64,000 bases of DNA from Dreissena polymorpha (Eukaryota; Mollusca; Bivalvia; Myida; Dreissenidae): positions 96,283,085 to 96,347,084 of the forward strand of contig NC_068362.1 of assembly GCF_020536995.1 (NCBI RefSeq), given 5' to 3'. Every line of letters starts with the position of its first letter. Positions within the stretch are counted from its first letter, which is position 1. Both the position numbers and the translations under genes were made by a program. Of the stretch, positions 25,303 through 39,055 are shown one piece after another. The notes under the pieces were generated by a model, which did not search any database, was not told where the DNA came from, and was given only the letters and a program-made list of their open reading frames with translations.

Positions 25303-28300
25303 GGATAATATACGTTTTCGAGGGCATGATCATCTGCGGGCGCTCGAAAAATCCGTTCCTGCCCGAGTGAATTGTAGTATTATTACAGAGTCAACTTTGG
25401 ATTTTAATTTCACTAATAGTGGATTAAATGTTGTTTGTTTAAACATTCAACACATATTACCAAAGATTGATGAAATCAAATATGTACATTATAATTCGGA
25501 TATTCACATATTAGGACTTATTGAAACATTTTTGAATGCTGAAATATTAGATAGTGATATACAAATTCCAAATTATAATATTATTCGCCGCGACAGAAAC
25601 ATTCGAAAGGTTGGAGGCATATTAATTTATATTAAAGATAACATACCTTTCCAACATAGATTGGACTTGAACGTAAATTCTTTAGAATCAGTTTGGATTG
25701 AAATAATGTTTCCTCAAACAAAATTATTCTTAATAAACTTTGTATACAGACCACCGGATTCTACAATTGAATGGATATCGACATATGAATCTAATTTAAA
25801 AAATGCTTATAACTTAATGGATAAAGAATTTTATATATTAGGAGATTTTAACATAAATTTTCTTTCTGACAAAGATGTGTTCAGTAATAATAAATGGTCT
25901 TCTTTTGTAATAGCAAATGGACTCCAACAAATGGTCAGGCAACCAACACGAATAACAAACACATCAAACACTATAATTGATCATTTGTATACTAATCGTC
26001 CGGATCGAATCATGGAAATGTTTGTATCGTCCTATAGTATAAGTGACCACTTTCCAGTGTGTTTCACCCGAAAGACACGTTATAAACTATCTAAAACACG
26101 CATTTAACAAAGGAATATAGGCAATTTAAAAAATTCAATAAATCAAACTTTCAAAATTATTTATAAATGTCAAATGTAGAACATGTTGAAACAATAGCAG
26201 ATCCAAATACTTCACTTAGTTATTTACTAAATAAAATTAATGAAGCGCTAAACGTTCACGCACAATTAAAAACAAAAAGAATAAAATCTGATCGTCTGCC
26301 CAGTTGGTTTACAGCGGAAATTAGACAAGAAATCAAAGTTCGCGATTGGTTAAAAAAGCATCATAAAAAAGATGAATACAAGAAACAGCGAAATCGTGTA
26401 ACATTCTTAATAAGAAAAAATAAGAAGCAGTTTTATAACCAATCGGTGAAGGAAAATGCATCAGTTCATCATCTATGGAATACTCTTAATGCTTTAACAA
26501 AACCACAAACTTCACTAACTCTTCCAACAAAAATAAGGATAAATAATAAAGATATTGAAAATGTTGATGATATCTTAGAAGAATTTAACAATCATTTCAT
26601 CAACATTTCCCATGTAGTTTCGAAAAGAAAATATGACCCACACATTTATCAAACTTTAAAAACATTTTTAAACAACAAAATAGGAATGAATGTATTTGAC
26701 ATTCCTCAAATTACGATATTTGACGTTCGGAAAATAATAGACTCTCTCAAAATATCCAAAGCTGCCGGAATAGACAATATTGGCGCTAAAATTCTCAAAT
26801 ATTGTGGGGATACCATTGTATGACCGATTACTTCTATTATTAATAATTGTATAAATGCTGGAATTTTTCCTGACCAGCTTAAAGATGCATATGTTTTGCC
26901 AATACATAAAGGTGCAGATAAAAGTGATCTTAACAATTATAGACCAATATCTATTCTCCCAACAATTTCGAAGATATTTGAGAGACACATTACAAATCAA
27001 CTTAAATTATATCTTGACAAGCATGAACTACTCCACAGTTACCAATCTGGTTTCCGCCAAAATCATTCCTGTCAAACATCCTTGATTCGCCTTGTAGATT
27101 CTTGGTTACAGTATATTGATTCTGGTAGCATGGTTGGGTCAATTTTCCTGGATCTCCGGAAAACTTTCGATTTAGTAGATCATGACATTTTACTTGAAAA
27201 ACTCAGCATGTACCATTTTTCTGACAATGCTCTTGCTTTAATGAAATCTTATCTTTCTAATAGAAGACAGTGTATTAAAATAGGTTCCAGACAATCGTCG
27301 TTTCAATATATCAAAACCGGTGTACCACAAGGCTCTATACTTGGGCCAATTTTATTTCTTATTTACATTAATGACATCCCATCCTTCGTTAAAAATTCAA
27401 CAATTGATCTTTACGCAGACGATTCAACATTACACGTATCGGATTATAACATTCATAATATACAATTAAATTTGCAAAACGATTTGGACAGAATAGCAAC
27501 ATGGTGTTCCTTTAATAATATGTCAATTCATCCAAACAAAACTAAATGTATGCTTTTATCAAAAGCTCGTTGTTCTACTGACAAGCTTAGACTTAATATT
27601 AATGGCATTTTCCTTGAACAAACCAAAGAATTTAATTTACTAGGAGTTACGATTGATGAGCATCTTACATAGCAATCTCACATAAACAGTGTATGCCGTA
27701 AACTTAACTTTAAAACGAATTAACTATTTTATTAACTATGAAACAAAAAAACTATTTTACAACTCATATATATTAACGACTATGGATTATTGTTGCGCAT
27801 TATGGTGTGCAGCAACCCAGTCACACTTACGTAAAATACATTCGATACAAAAACGAGCTGCTAAAATAATACTGAATAAACCATATTCAACTCCTTCAGC
27901 TCCCTTATTCAAAGAACTTGGTTGGTTGACATTCAATAACAAATGTACTTTCCTAACTGGATCTATTGTTCATAAGTTTGTAATAGGCGCAATGCCCTCT
28001 TATTTCAATAATGTTATACATATCTCAAATAACAATGTGTACGCTCTTAGATCCATCACACACACTGATATATCATCTATTCCGTTTAAAAAAAATTATG
28101 GAAAACGAGCGTTTTCGTTTCGGTCACGAACCATATGGAATTCAATTCCAATAAGCATCCGACAAGTGCCTTCGAATACTACATTCAAAATAAAATTTAA
28201 ACAATACCTACAAACAAATCATTGATATATATGTATGCTCATTTGTTAATTTTTCTATGTTAATACTTTGTTGTGATGTGTCTGATGTGATTTATTTCAA

Positions 28301-28580
28301 AGATTAATTTTTGAAAGATTGATTTTTGTTTCATATTTTGCATATTTTGTATTATCATAATCATCATCGTCATCATTATCATCGTCGTCGTTGTCTTCGT
28401 CGTCGTCGACGTCGTCGGAATTGATAAGGAAGTTATTATAACATTTAACTGTATAGTTCATTTTCTTTTTTCCCTTGTATGTTCGTATGCATGTTTCAAA
28501 ATATATACTTGTGTTTTGTTACTGAAGACCACATTGTAAAAAAGAAATTATTTCTTAATGTGAATTCTTCATGAAATAAA

Positions 28581-28633
<53 letters not shown>
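25303..28633 (+). mobile_element. CR1/L2-like LINE with endonuclease and reverse transcriptase
   Basis: 25367-26107 encodes an APE-type endonuclease (LNIQHILPKIDEI, YRPPDS, ILGDFNINF, IIDHLYT, SISDHFPV). 26167-28225 encodes the reverse transcriptase: ADKSDLNNYRPISILPTISK, GFRQNHSC, FLDLRKTFDLVDHDIL, GVPQGSILGPILF and LYADDSTL, then a C-terminal region. The DLYADDS catalytic box is intact. The element is dead. The frame shifts between the two halves near 26105, stops occur at 26821 (TGA) and 27670 (TAG), and the frame shifts again near 27715. ORF1 is absent, so it is 5' truncated. It ends AATAAAG followed by a (TTA)n tail, typical of CR1/L2 relatives. It is much better preserved than the other LINEs here, so younger. 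Confidence 0.92.
28582..28633 (+). repeat. (TTA)n 3' tail of the LINE
   Basis: A TTA run directly after AATAAAG at the end of the LINE. Its position suggests a microsatellite tail created at integration. Confidence 0.8.
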
Positions 28634-28634
<1 letters not shown>

Positions 28635-29815
28635 GTGCGCAGCACTTGGTAAATAAGGTAAATAACCTTAACTTCATTGACGTTGCCAATACAATAAAGC
28701 TGTTGTCAAGAGAGTGCAGATGGTTTAAGTTGAAAAGTGGATTGAAATAGGCATTGCCATTATTCCTGCATGCATGAGGAAACTGGTGCTTATTCAGTTC
28801 CCCATTTATGCTTGGAAGGAAAGTAACTGCGTGTGGACCAGATTATGGATATGAAAAAACACATAACAGGGCTAGAACGGCACGTGAATCGCATTGTTAA
28901 TGCACGATTTCTTCCGTTCAAGCCCTCATTTTGCCAAGTTTCTGCACCCCACCAGAGGGCATTATAGATAGAGTTTATGCAATAATGAGCGTTTAATTAC
29001 AAAGCGTTTAATTACAAAGCTATCCAGCATAAAAGGTTCTACACTGTAACATGATTTAATATAACATTTCTGAGACCAACAAACGACAAGAAATGAAAGT
29101 AGTATATGTAAGTAGATAAACCTAATTTATAATTACTTAGTCCGTAGAAAGATAAATTCCGCAGTAATATTTTTTCAATGGTTTAAATTTCCCTCCGTGT
29201 ATATAGTAAGCACTACAGTCCGGCACAGATCGACATGGTCAATTTTCGTATAAATGTCCAGCTCTTTTCAAGGTAGGATTTGCCATTGTTTTATCTTCCT
29301 ACAAACAAAGCAAAGCTTTGTCTGTAGGGATAGTAGTCTATGCAATCTGTTTCATCAATCATATAGTGTGTATGCGCCGCGTTGTTTGTCATATTTAAGA
29401 TTGTAAACGCTTTTATTTATCCTTCGTTTTAAAGTGTTCAAAATCTTAAACTAGTTTTAAATTATCATTTTGTGTTGAACATTTTTTATAACGAGTATCA
29501 CTGTATTAACATTACGTAAAACATTTGTGTGTGTGGAAACGTTCTCCTTAAACGTAATTTACTTCAATAATATGAATTTAAAGATTAAAACGTTGATATG
29601 TTGGCAACTGACAGGATGAGCTGGAACGGGTTGTATAAACAAATGTGTGTTGCAGATATTTGTACAATCCACAATTGCATGATATCTTCTTTTGTAAGAA
29701 CAGCATAAATGAATGTGTTGATAAGTATAAAAAATACATGTTGCTATTCATACTTAAACAAACATGGAAAGTTAAACAGTGCTATAGAAAGTACTAAAAG
29801 TACACAACAAAAGAT

Positions 29816-30430
29816 GTGCAGACAGGTATGATATGATATACACCCGCATTGTTGACCATATGTATGTTCAGGACACGCCGGTTATATTGAACATTTTAAC
29901 CGGTAACTGATATCTTGATCGTTGGGACATGATTTAAACATCATACATTTAAATTAGATCTTTTCCGCTATTTAAAAAAAACAACGTGCATATCGGCTTA
30001 CTTCTAAAACAAAATATCATTTTTATGTCGATATGTATCTTAGATACATTATTTTTGATGTTGCAGAGTAATGATAATATGATATATAATATAACATAAC
30101 AAATGATGTATTGGAAATATGCCATCGGGAAAGTAAGACTTCTTCCGCTGATGTTCCGTTTTCGATAAACTGGCACCATGCCCTTTTCAAAACCTAGTTT
30201 AAGTACTTTTATGTGTTATTATTTCTATTTATAGCTATGTGAGATTCATCAAATTGTATAAAAGTTTACATTTAGCATATTTGCCTCTTTGAAAAAAATG
30301 TTCGTTCTGCGCACTTGAAACGAACTGCGCGATGTTTTTTCTTGGTTTCAAGTAGAAAAGTGCGCTATAAAATGAGACAAGTTATGATCATTGTTGTAAA
30401 AAACAATATCGAAGCTTAAACGCCATAGAT
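29816..30430. other. Intergenic, nothing seen
   Basis: AT-rich spacer after copy A of the duplicated segment and before the next LINE fragment. Confidence 0.5.
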
Positions 30431-31420
30431 CCGCTGACATGTCAAACAATGTTGCAGACTTTTTTATTGACTGTAACGAGTTTTTTTCTCCATATACAAT
30501 TTAAAAATGTAATAACATATTTGAGAAAGGTATTTATCCTGAATCATGGTGTAAGGGTGCCATTGTATTTATTCTCAAAAAAAGGAGAGAATAATGTAAT
30601 TGCATCCAATAATCGATGTATTACATTGGTAAATATTCTAGCTAAGATGTTTTCACTTACATTGCGAAATCGAATTCATTTTTGGTGCGATAATAATAAA
30701 ATGTTTAACACATCGCAGTTCCTAGTAAGATATTGATTGTATTTTTATCTTGCACACTATAATCTAGAACATTATAAATAATAAATCGAAACTTTATTGC
30801 TATTTTATTGATTATGAAAAAGCATTTGATACTGTTATACGTAAAGCTTTGTGGATTAAATTAGTACAAGCAGGAATAAGTTGTAAAATGCTAAAACTTA
30901 TCAAGTCTATATATCAGAATGTAAAATCATGTTTAAAAAACCATAAAGATATGTCCTATTCTGAGCTTTTTGATGTTACGTTAGGATTTAAACAGGGTGA
31001 GCCATTATCAACTTTATTATTTATTTTATTGATTAATGATATTCATGATTGTATTAATATTTAAAATTTAACCAAAAAAGATACAAGTTTATTATCTATT
31101 TATATGTTGTTATTTGCTGATAATATTGCAGTACTTACCACAAAGCCAGAAAGTCTAAAATTACAATTAAATTCTATTTATCAATACTCCTGTAAATGGG
31201 ATTAAAAATAAATGTAAGAAAAAATAAAATTTGCATATTTGATAAAAGGAAAAGTACTTGTTTGTATAGTTGGACTATTAATCAACAGGCTCTTGAAATT
31301 GTTGATGAATTTTGCGACTTGGGCCTTAAACTACACTATAATGGTAATATATCTAAAGCTACTAAGGCAAATAATGAACAAGCTGTTACAGTCTCTGTTA
31401 CATCCGCAGTGTAGTGTAAC
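30431..31420 (+). mobile_element. Decayed LINE reverse transcriptase fragment
   Basis: Ordered pieces of a non-LTR reverse transcriptase occur in several frames: NRCITLVNILAKMFSLTLRN near 30620, NRNFIAILLIMKKHLILLYV-type frame-shifted sequence (family pattern IDYEKAFDTVI) near 30810, ALWIKLVQAGISCKMLKLIK, DVTLGFKQGEPLSTLLFILL near 31000, MLLFADNIAV near 31110, GLKINVRKNKICIF and CDLGLKLHYNGN near 31320. The catalytic FADD box reads FADN. It is a different LINE family from the one at 25303-28633. It is truncated at both ends and non-functional. Confidence 0.85.
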
Positions 31421-32919
31421 AAATCCTGTCCTTTTCATAAAAACAAACGAAGTCGAGTCGCCAAGACACGTGCGTTTTGTTATTTAAGCCTCGCATGGTA
31501 AACATGATCTATAATCAACACTAACCTAATATTCTCTATGTCCATGACAAACGTGTATGCATTGTCATAGCTACCGGTATCTCTAATGAAATGTTAAGTT
31601 GTGTAGAAATTGATAATGTAGATCTATCCCATATTTATTTATTTATTTAGTGTATAAAAAATGCACTTAAAATTAATGAAAAGACGCAATCGCTGAACTG
31701 AAAATTAAAGTGGTGAAGTTAAGTGAAAAAACAACTTTTAAACGATAACTTGCGACAGAGACGGGACGGGCGCCTAGAAACGCTCTTTACCATCATGGAG
31801 AGTAAGGTGGTTCCTTCGTCTAAGTTATCATACCATGAAAAAATTCTTCACAATGGCGAACTATGTAAAAGACCGAGCCAGTCCGATTGAGATAGCTCGA
31901 TTGTTCTAATCGGCATACCTCGCTTATTATCATTGATAAAGGTATAGGAAGCTAAGCGTTAAATAGGACAGCATATTCTGGGAAAAAGATTTAACAATAG
32001 TTTGAAAACGTTAATTTTAAATCAGTTATATGCAATCTATTATATGTTTATAGATCAATGAAACAACTATGCATTTTCTGTATTGTATTTGACCTTTGTC
32101 GTGATTCAGTAAATAAATTGCAAATTAAAACGTGTATAATTAACTTTCAACGCGATCATGAGTGTAAAGAAAACGAATTATTTCGAACCTGCCAATTGTA
32201 AACGTTGTAGCGACTATGGTATATAAACAGCATAATAGCCGTATGGCATCTGTGAAACTCGCTCTTATGCGTGCTTTCTCATTTTGCATATCTAATAAAC
32301 TTTTCAAACAGAAATTACAGAGCCACATCAGTGCACATACTTTGTTTGATTCATTCGTTTGTTGGATATTGTTTGCTGTTTTAAACACATAGTATGTCAT
32401 GTCGCGGAGATTTAGTTAACCTTACCATGTGTGCATGGGTGAACTCACGTATTCAAGTGCTCTTACGACTATGTGCTCATACCATCTTTTGGGAATCATC
32501 ATGAAATTATTGCCGTACTTAACGAACAAACATGTCTAAGCTTATTGATTTAGAGAAAAAAACAATAATCAAAAGAGAAAAATGTTCATGCACATGGGCA
32601 TGGGCATGTGAAACACGTCCGTACACATAGCATCATTAGCTTAGGAAAGGAAACAACGAAATATAAAGTTTGGTATGATATACATGTGAATTTAAAGAGC
32701 ATGGTGTAATTAAAGAGCATGTCAAGTTTTGAATTTATATGCTGAAACGTAATGTTATAACCCACAAACGTTTTACTGTATCATAACGTTTTTTTAAGAT
32801 AAGTGGTACAGAAAATACACGTCGAATATCTTTTTAATGATATTTCTTGTTATATTTGATCGAGAATGTAGCCCGACTCCCAGTTTCGCTGAATGGATCA
32901 AGTTCCCCACGGGTACTAC
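31421..32919. other. Intergenic, nothing supported
   Basis: AT-rich sequence with short open frames only. I see no domain, splice pattern or repeat with confidence. Confidence 0.5.
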
Positions 32920-33145
32920 TTCCTCGTACTCCCAATTGTTTTCTCGTACCCTACATTTTTCGAACCTAATTTTTTTTGTACCCAATTTTTTTTCGTACCC
33001 AAATTTTTGCTCGTACTCAATTTGTTTTTCGTACCCAAATTCTTTTTCGTAACCAAATCATTTTTCGTACCCATTTTTTGGCATAATTTTTGTACCCAAA
33101 CTTTTCGTACCCATTTATTTCCTACTCAAAAATTTCGTACCCACA
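32920..33145 (+). repeat. Degenerate TTTTTCGTACCCAAA tandem array
   Basis: About a dozen irregular units of 15-20 bp, each a T-run followed by CGTACCC or a variant and then AAAT. The unit length varies mainly in the T-run. No coding meaning is likely. Confidence 0.85.
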
Positions 33146-33204
33146 TACACAATTGTGGTGATGTATATAAACTTAAAAAGATGCTTTTATATCAATCCTC
33201 TTCA

Positions 33205-33945
33205 AAAGCATCGTCACACCAGTACTGTCAGTACTTTGATTCCTTATTCCTTATTCGAATAAGCAGTAAGGAACTGTTCCTTATTCCTTATTCAAGCTTT
33301 ACATATTTGATATAGGGTTTTAAAGAAAAATAATGCATACAATTCTTAAGTAAATCAAAACAAAATAACTCGAATACATTTACTTTATGTATTACGTTAC
33401 ATGTTCATGTTTCTTCCTCGCGCTTGCATAGGTTTTCTTGTTTGTACCGAACCGATTTTTTCTAATTCGAATACCAACTTCACATCAACAAAACCTAGAA
33501 CATATAACATTATTTTATGTGTATGTGATATAAAAGTGCAATATTGTACATTTCAACATGTCTGTTTTTATTTATAATCCAGTTCCTTTTTTTGCGGCTG
33601 AATAAGGAAAAAGAAACCAGTTCCTTATTCCTTATTTAATCCGACCAAAGAACTGGCAATTTCTTACTTAAACATCAATGAAATTGATACAAAGTTAACC
33701 ACATATGAATGAACATCATTATAAATCCTATGCAAGCGCGAAGAAGAAACATGAATATGTAATGTAAAACATACAGTAAATGTATTCGAGTTATTTTCTC
33801 TTGATTTACTTCAGAAATGTTTGCATTATTTTTCTTTAAAACCCTGTAACAAATTTGTTACGCGTGAATAAGGAATACGGAACAGTTCCTTATTCCTTAT
33901 TCAAATGAGGAATAAGGAACAAGGAAAAAGGAACCAACTTACTCT
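33205..33945. mobile_element. Foldback element with GGAATAAGGAAC repeats
   Basis: The left arm (about 33237-33442) and right arm (about 33727-33937) are inverted copies over about 200 bp. Both include AGGGTTTTAAAGAAAAATAAT (reverse on the right), ACTCGAATACATTTACT and TTCATGTTTCTTC. The outer ends and the centre carry many copies of TCCTTATTCC and its complement, including the palindrome-like GGAACTGTTCC. It has no open frame and looks like a non-autonomous foldback transposon. Confidence 0.8.
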
Positions 33946-33949
33946 CCAT

Positions 33950-35770
<1,821 letters not shown>

Positions 35771-35771
35771 G

Positions 35772-36198
35772 TGTAATATTTCTACAAATGCTGGGTCAAA
35801 TTGTAAGAAATAACACGATACACAACTCGCGTGACTTACTTGACATCGATCAGACCCGATCTAAGACTGAAATCTTCACGGCGTAAAGGGCATTTTCCCT
35901 GCAAAGTTCACGGACCTCGATACGACAATTCAATAAAACGTATTCTTACCGTGCTTGGCGTTACATTATACATCAAACTGTCCAGCACCGTTTGAAACCT
36001 TTGTTTACATACATTTCAACTAACCGACATTTTAAACACACGAGTGATTTCATTGGTCCAATGCGAAGGTGTGTCTTTACACCTGAAGATTTCATTCATG
36101 AATCGGGTCTGATCTCTGTCAAGTAGGTGACACGAGTTTTGTATCGTGTTATTTCTTAAAATTTGACCAGCATTTGTAGAAATATTATAAGATACGTA
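35772..36198. mobile_element. MITE with about 120-bp inverted ends
   Basis: The left end has TAATATTTCTACAAATGCTG and continues through AAGAAATAACACGATACA and GATCAGACCCGAT to GAAATCTTCA. The right end is its reverse complement with a few differences, ending ATTTGTAGAAATATTA near 36190. The arms differ modestly. No open frame lies between them. It sits exactly at the end of the duplicated copy B. Confidence 0.8.
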
Positions 36199-37740
36199 CA
36201 TTTCCAGAAAGCAAATTCATTTCTGCATTGAATAAGACCGGTTTGTGAAAATCGCTGCACAATTGGTGAAGTTATGGCTGTTCAAAGCGATGCACCCCGT
36301 TTCCGGGTCATTTTGAGTTGGATACCTTGTTATATATATATTTGATAGTGAAATTGTTTTTTCAGAAAAGTTTTTTTTTCGTTATAATATGATAATATGA
36401 TAATTATTTATCATTCAAAATGATGTTTTCACTAATTAATATCATAGCCAAACGATAACCACCTGTGGAATTTTCCAAACATTTTATAGGTCGTTGAGAA
36501 AGGTAATTTGAAAATGTGGAATGTGACAAGCTGGATAAAACAGCTTTGCCGAAAAGTTTTGAGTTGATCAGTCACGTATCCTAAATAAGATCTTCTATAT
36601 CTTTTTTAGTCCTTGTTATTCGGGTTCTTCCATTTTCTTATTCATTCAGTGTCTATCTCCTTCTTCTCCTTTTTGATCTGAACAATTGAGTTTTGGTTTA
36701 CTTCAGTGGCACTTGTTCATTGCTTCCTTATGTTAGATGTTTCTCTTGGCTTTCTTTTAAAAGCATATTGTTTATTATTTTATTTTTTGTTAACTAAGTT
36801 TCATTGACACTTTTTAAATTTCGATTCCCGGCCTTCATCTGATGGTATAGTAGACATGCCTTTGTGGACCAATTTAATTGGAACAGTATTCATTGGAATG
36901 TCGAAGGCAGTGGCTGCTAACAAGAATTCAAATTATAATTAGGCATTGAAGAAAAATCATCTAGGCGTTCCTTCACAACAATACAATTTCTCAGTCACAC
37001 ATTGTATCATAATTAGTTAGAAAATTACCACTTCATTTTTATCAAAAAGAATTTATTAAGTAATACAATACACACTGTTCGCTTCTGTGAAAATGCGTTT
37101 ACTCCTTTATTGTATCATTTCTTAGATCAGTTTCTGTTTATATTGATAAATAAGACCAATGCAAAAAACAATAAGAATTATGGATAACTAAAAACAGAAA
37201 TAAATGGTGGTAAGAGAACAAATATATTTAATATTTCACCTAACTTGTGGGATCAAATCGTTAACTTGACCAAATTTTGAAGTCTATACTACACAATGTT
37301 ATTAACAATTTTAAGTATTTTTTGCGAAATAGTTGGACTTTTTTCATCTTTTATAGTAACTGAAACAGGAATCACAGTCATTATAAAAGATTTCATTTTT
37401 AACAAATCAATTTCAGCTTCTATACAGGAAGATAATTAAAACATCTATATGGAAAATATAATCAGAATTACATAACTTATTTATAGAACAAACATGAGTC
37501 CATAACAAAAGTTAAAAATATGCAGAAAACGTTTAAATGGACATCTAAATAAAACAGATATGCCAATGACGTCCTGAAAAAAGCACTAAAGGACTAGGCT
37601 CTTCTGTGATTCGGATGGATAGCTGATTTATCAGAGCTCCGTTTTCTAAATGCTATCCTCAGACTTAGATGTAACTGAACGGCGTATTGACAGGTATTTA
37701 AACACAAACTAAAACGAGACAATTACCTAATAAGTACTAA
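36199..37740. other. Intergenic, nothing seen
   Basis: AT-rich sequence without supported genes or repeats. Confidence 0.5.
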
Positions 37741-38480
37741 TCTGATTTTTACGGAATACCGTTAGTGCCATCGTGGTTACACATTAAATCCATTGGGCGA
37801 CACATGCGATAGTACGATGGCGACAATGCGATAGTACGATGGCGAAAATGCGACAGTACGATGACGACAATGCGCTAGTACGATGGCGACAATGCGACAA
37901 CGCGATAGTACGATGACGACAATGCGACAGTGTGACAATACGATGGCGACAGTGCGATAGTACGATGGCGACAATGCGATAGTCATATCGTAATGTCGCC
38001 ATGGAATCATCGCATTGTCGTCTTCGTACTATCGCGTTATCGTATTGTCGTCATCGTAATATCGCATTGTCGCCATGGTACTATCGCACTGTCGCCATCG
38101 TATTGTCGCACTGTCGTCATCGTATTATCGCATTGTCGCCATCGTACTATCGCACTATCGCATTGTCGCATTGTCGCCATCGTACTTTCGCACTGTCGCG
38201 ATCGTATTGTCGCACTGTCGTCATTGTATTATCGCTCTTTCGCATTGTCGCCATCGTACTATCGCATTGTCGCAATCGTATTGTCGCACTGTCTTCATCG
38301 TATTGTCGCATTGTCGCCATCGTACTATCGCGTTATCGTGATGTCGTCATCGTATTATCGCATTGTCGCCATCGTACTATCGCACTGTCGCCATTGTATT
38401 GTCGCACTGTCGTCATCGTACTATCGCATTGTCGCCATCGTACTATCGCACTATCTCATTGTCGCCCTCCTTCTTGTCAA
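37741..38480. repeat. Foldback array of a 22-bp unit, copy 1
   Basis: The unit is TCGCAYTGTCGYCATCGTAYTR. About ten units run in reverse orientation at 37797-37990 and about twenty in forward orientation at 37995-38470, so the array can fold on itself near 37990. The left border is ACGGAATACCGTTAGTGCCA.. followed by CGTGGTTACACATTAAA, a sequence that also ends copy 2 at 54480-54777. The many open frames reading RTIALSPSYYR-like peptides are by-products of the repeat. Confidence 0.9.
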
Positions 38481-39055
38481 ATGATGTATCTCCATCAAGG
38501 TGTTTTAGACCCTGTTAGAACTAACAGAACGGGACGGATGGATTTAAAGACGGGCAGAATGACATTTGCCAATATAAAGATCATCACCTTTCAACTTCCA
38601 CAACTTCCACGTATTGATTTCAGTGTTTGACAGAAGTTGAATAACAGCAATATACTCTGGTATTGAACTGGCTTTGAACAAAAAACATGTTGTACATCAG
38701 TAGACTTTTATTGTTTAAAAATTCAACACGTGTTGCTTGATTAGTCGCAGCTTGCGTTCAATATTTCTCAAGTTTCAGAATATTTCGATTGTTAAAACAT
38801 AAATTGGACACTTTGGCAAAAAATATATAAGAGATTGGTTATGTTTTTTGTAATATTGAAAAATCAATAGATTTCCCATTTACTTTTCATAAAATGAACG
38901 AAAATTAAACATAAACTGTAGCGTAGAACTTTCCTATGAAAATATCCAGACATAGGTTCTTAGATAAACCAAGAACAAATTAAACCATAGCCTTTGTTTG
39001 TACACTATTCTGTTATTTGTCCTCAGTAAATCACGTTTCATTTACTCTGTTTTAG
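38481..39055. other. Upstream of the HtrL-like exon
   Basis: AT-rich. The last bases (TTACTCTGTTTTAG) form a good intron acceptor for the following exon. Upstream exons of that gene are not recognised here. Confidence 0.45.

Larger units (their letters stand above)
23805..29815 (+). repeat. Duplicated genomic segment, copy A
   Basis: Three blocks here match the segment at 33950-35770 in the same order and orientation: 23805-24115, 24985-25300 and 28984-29815. Shared landmarks include GACCTCTTTGGTTATTATAAT, ATGAATGCCCGCAGCAGTGC, GGGGTATGTTTTCTTTATA, GCGTTTAATTACAAAGC and ACAGGATGAGCTGGAA. Between the blocks, copy A carries extra sequence, including a LINE at 25303-28633. No host gene was recognised inside the shared part. 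Confidence 0.85.

Noticed and set aside
37797-38470. CRISPR-like regularly spaced repeat
   Set aside because: The units are contiguous and degenerate with no spacers, and the window is animal nuclear DNA.
37777-38630. Several long open frames reading RTIALSPSYYR-type peptides
   Set aside because: The 22-bp unit stays open in several frames on both strands. The frames follow the repeat and have no independent support.
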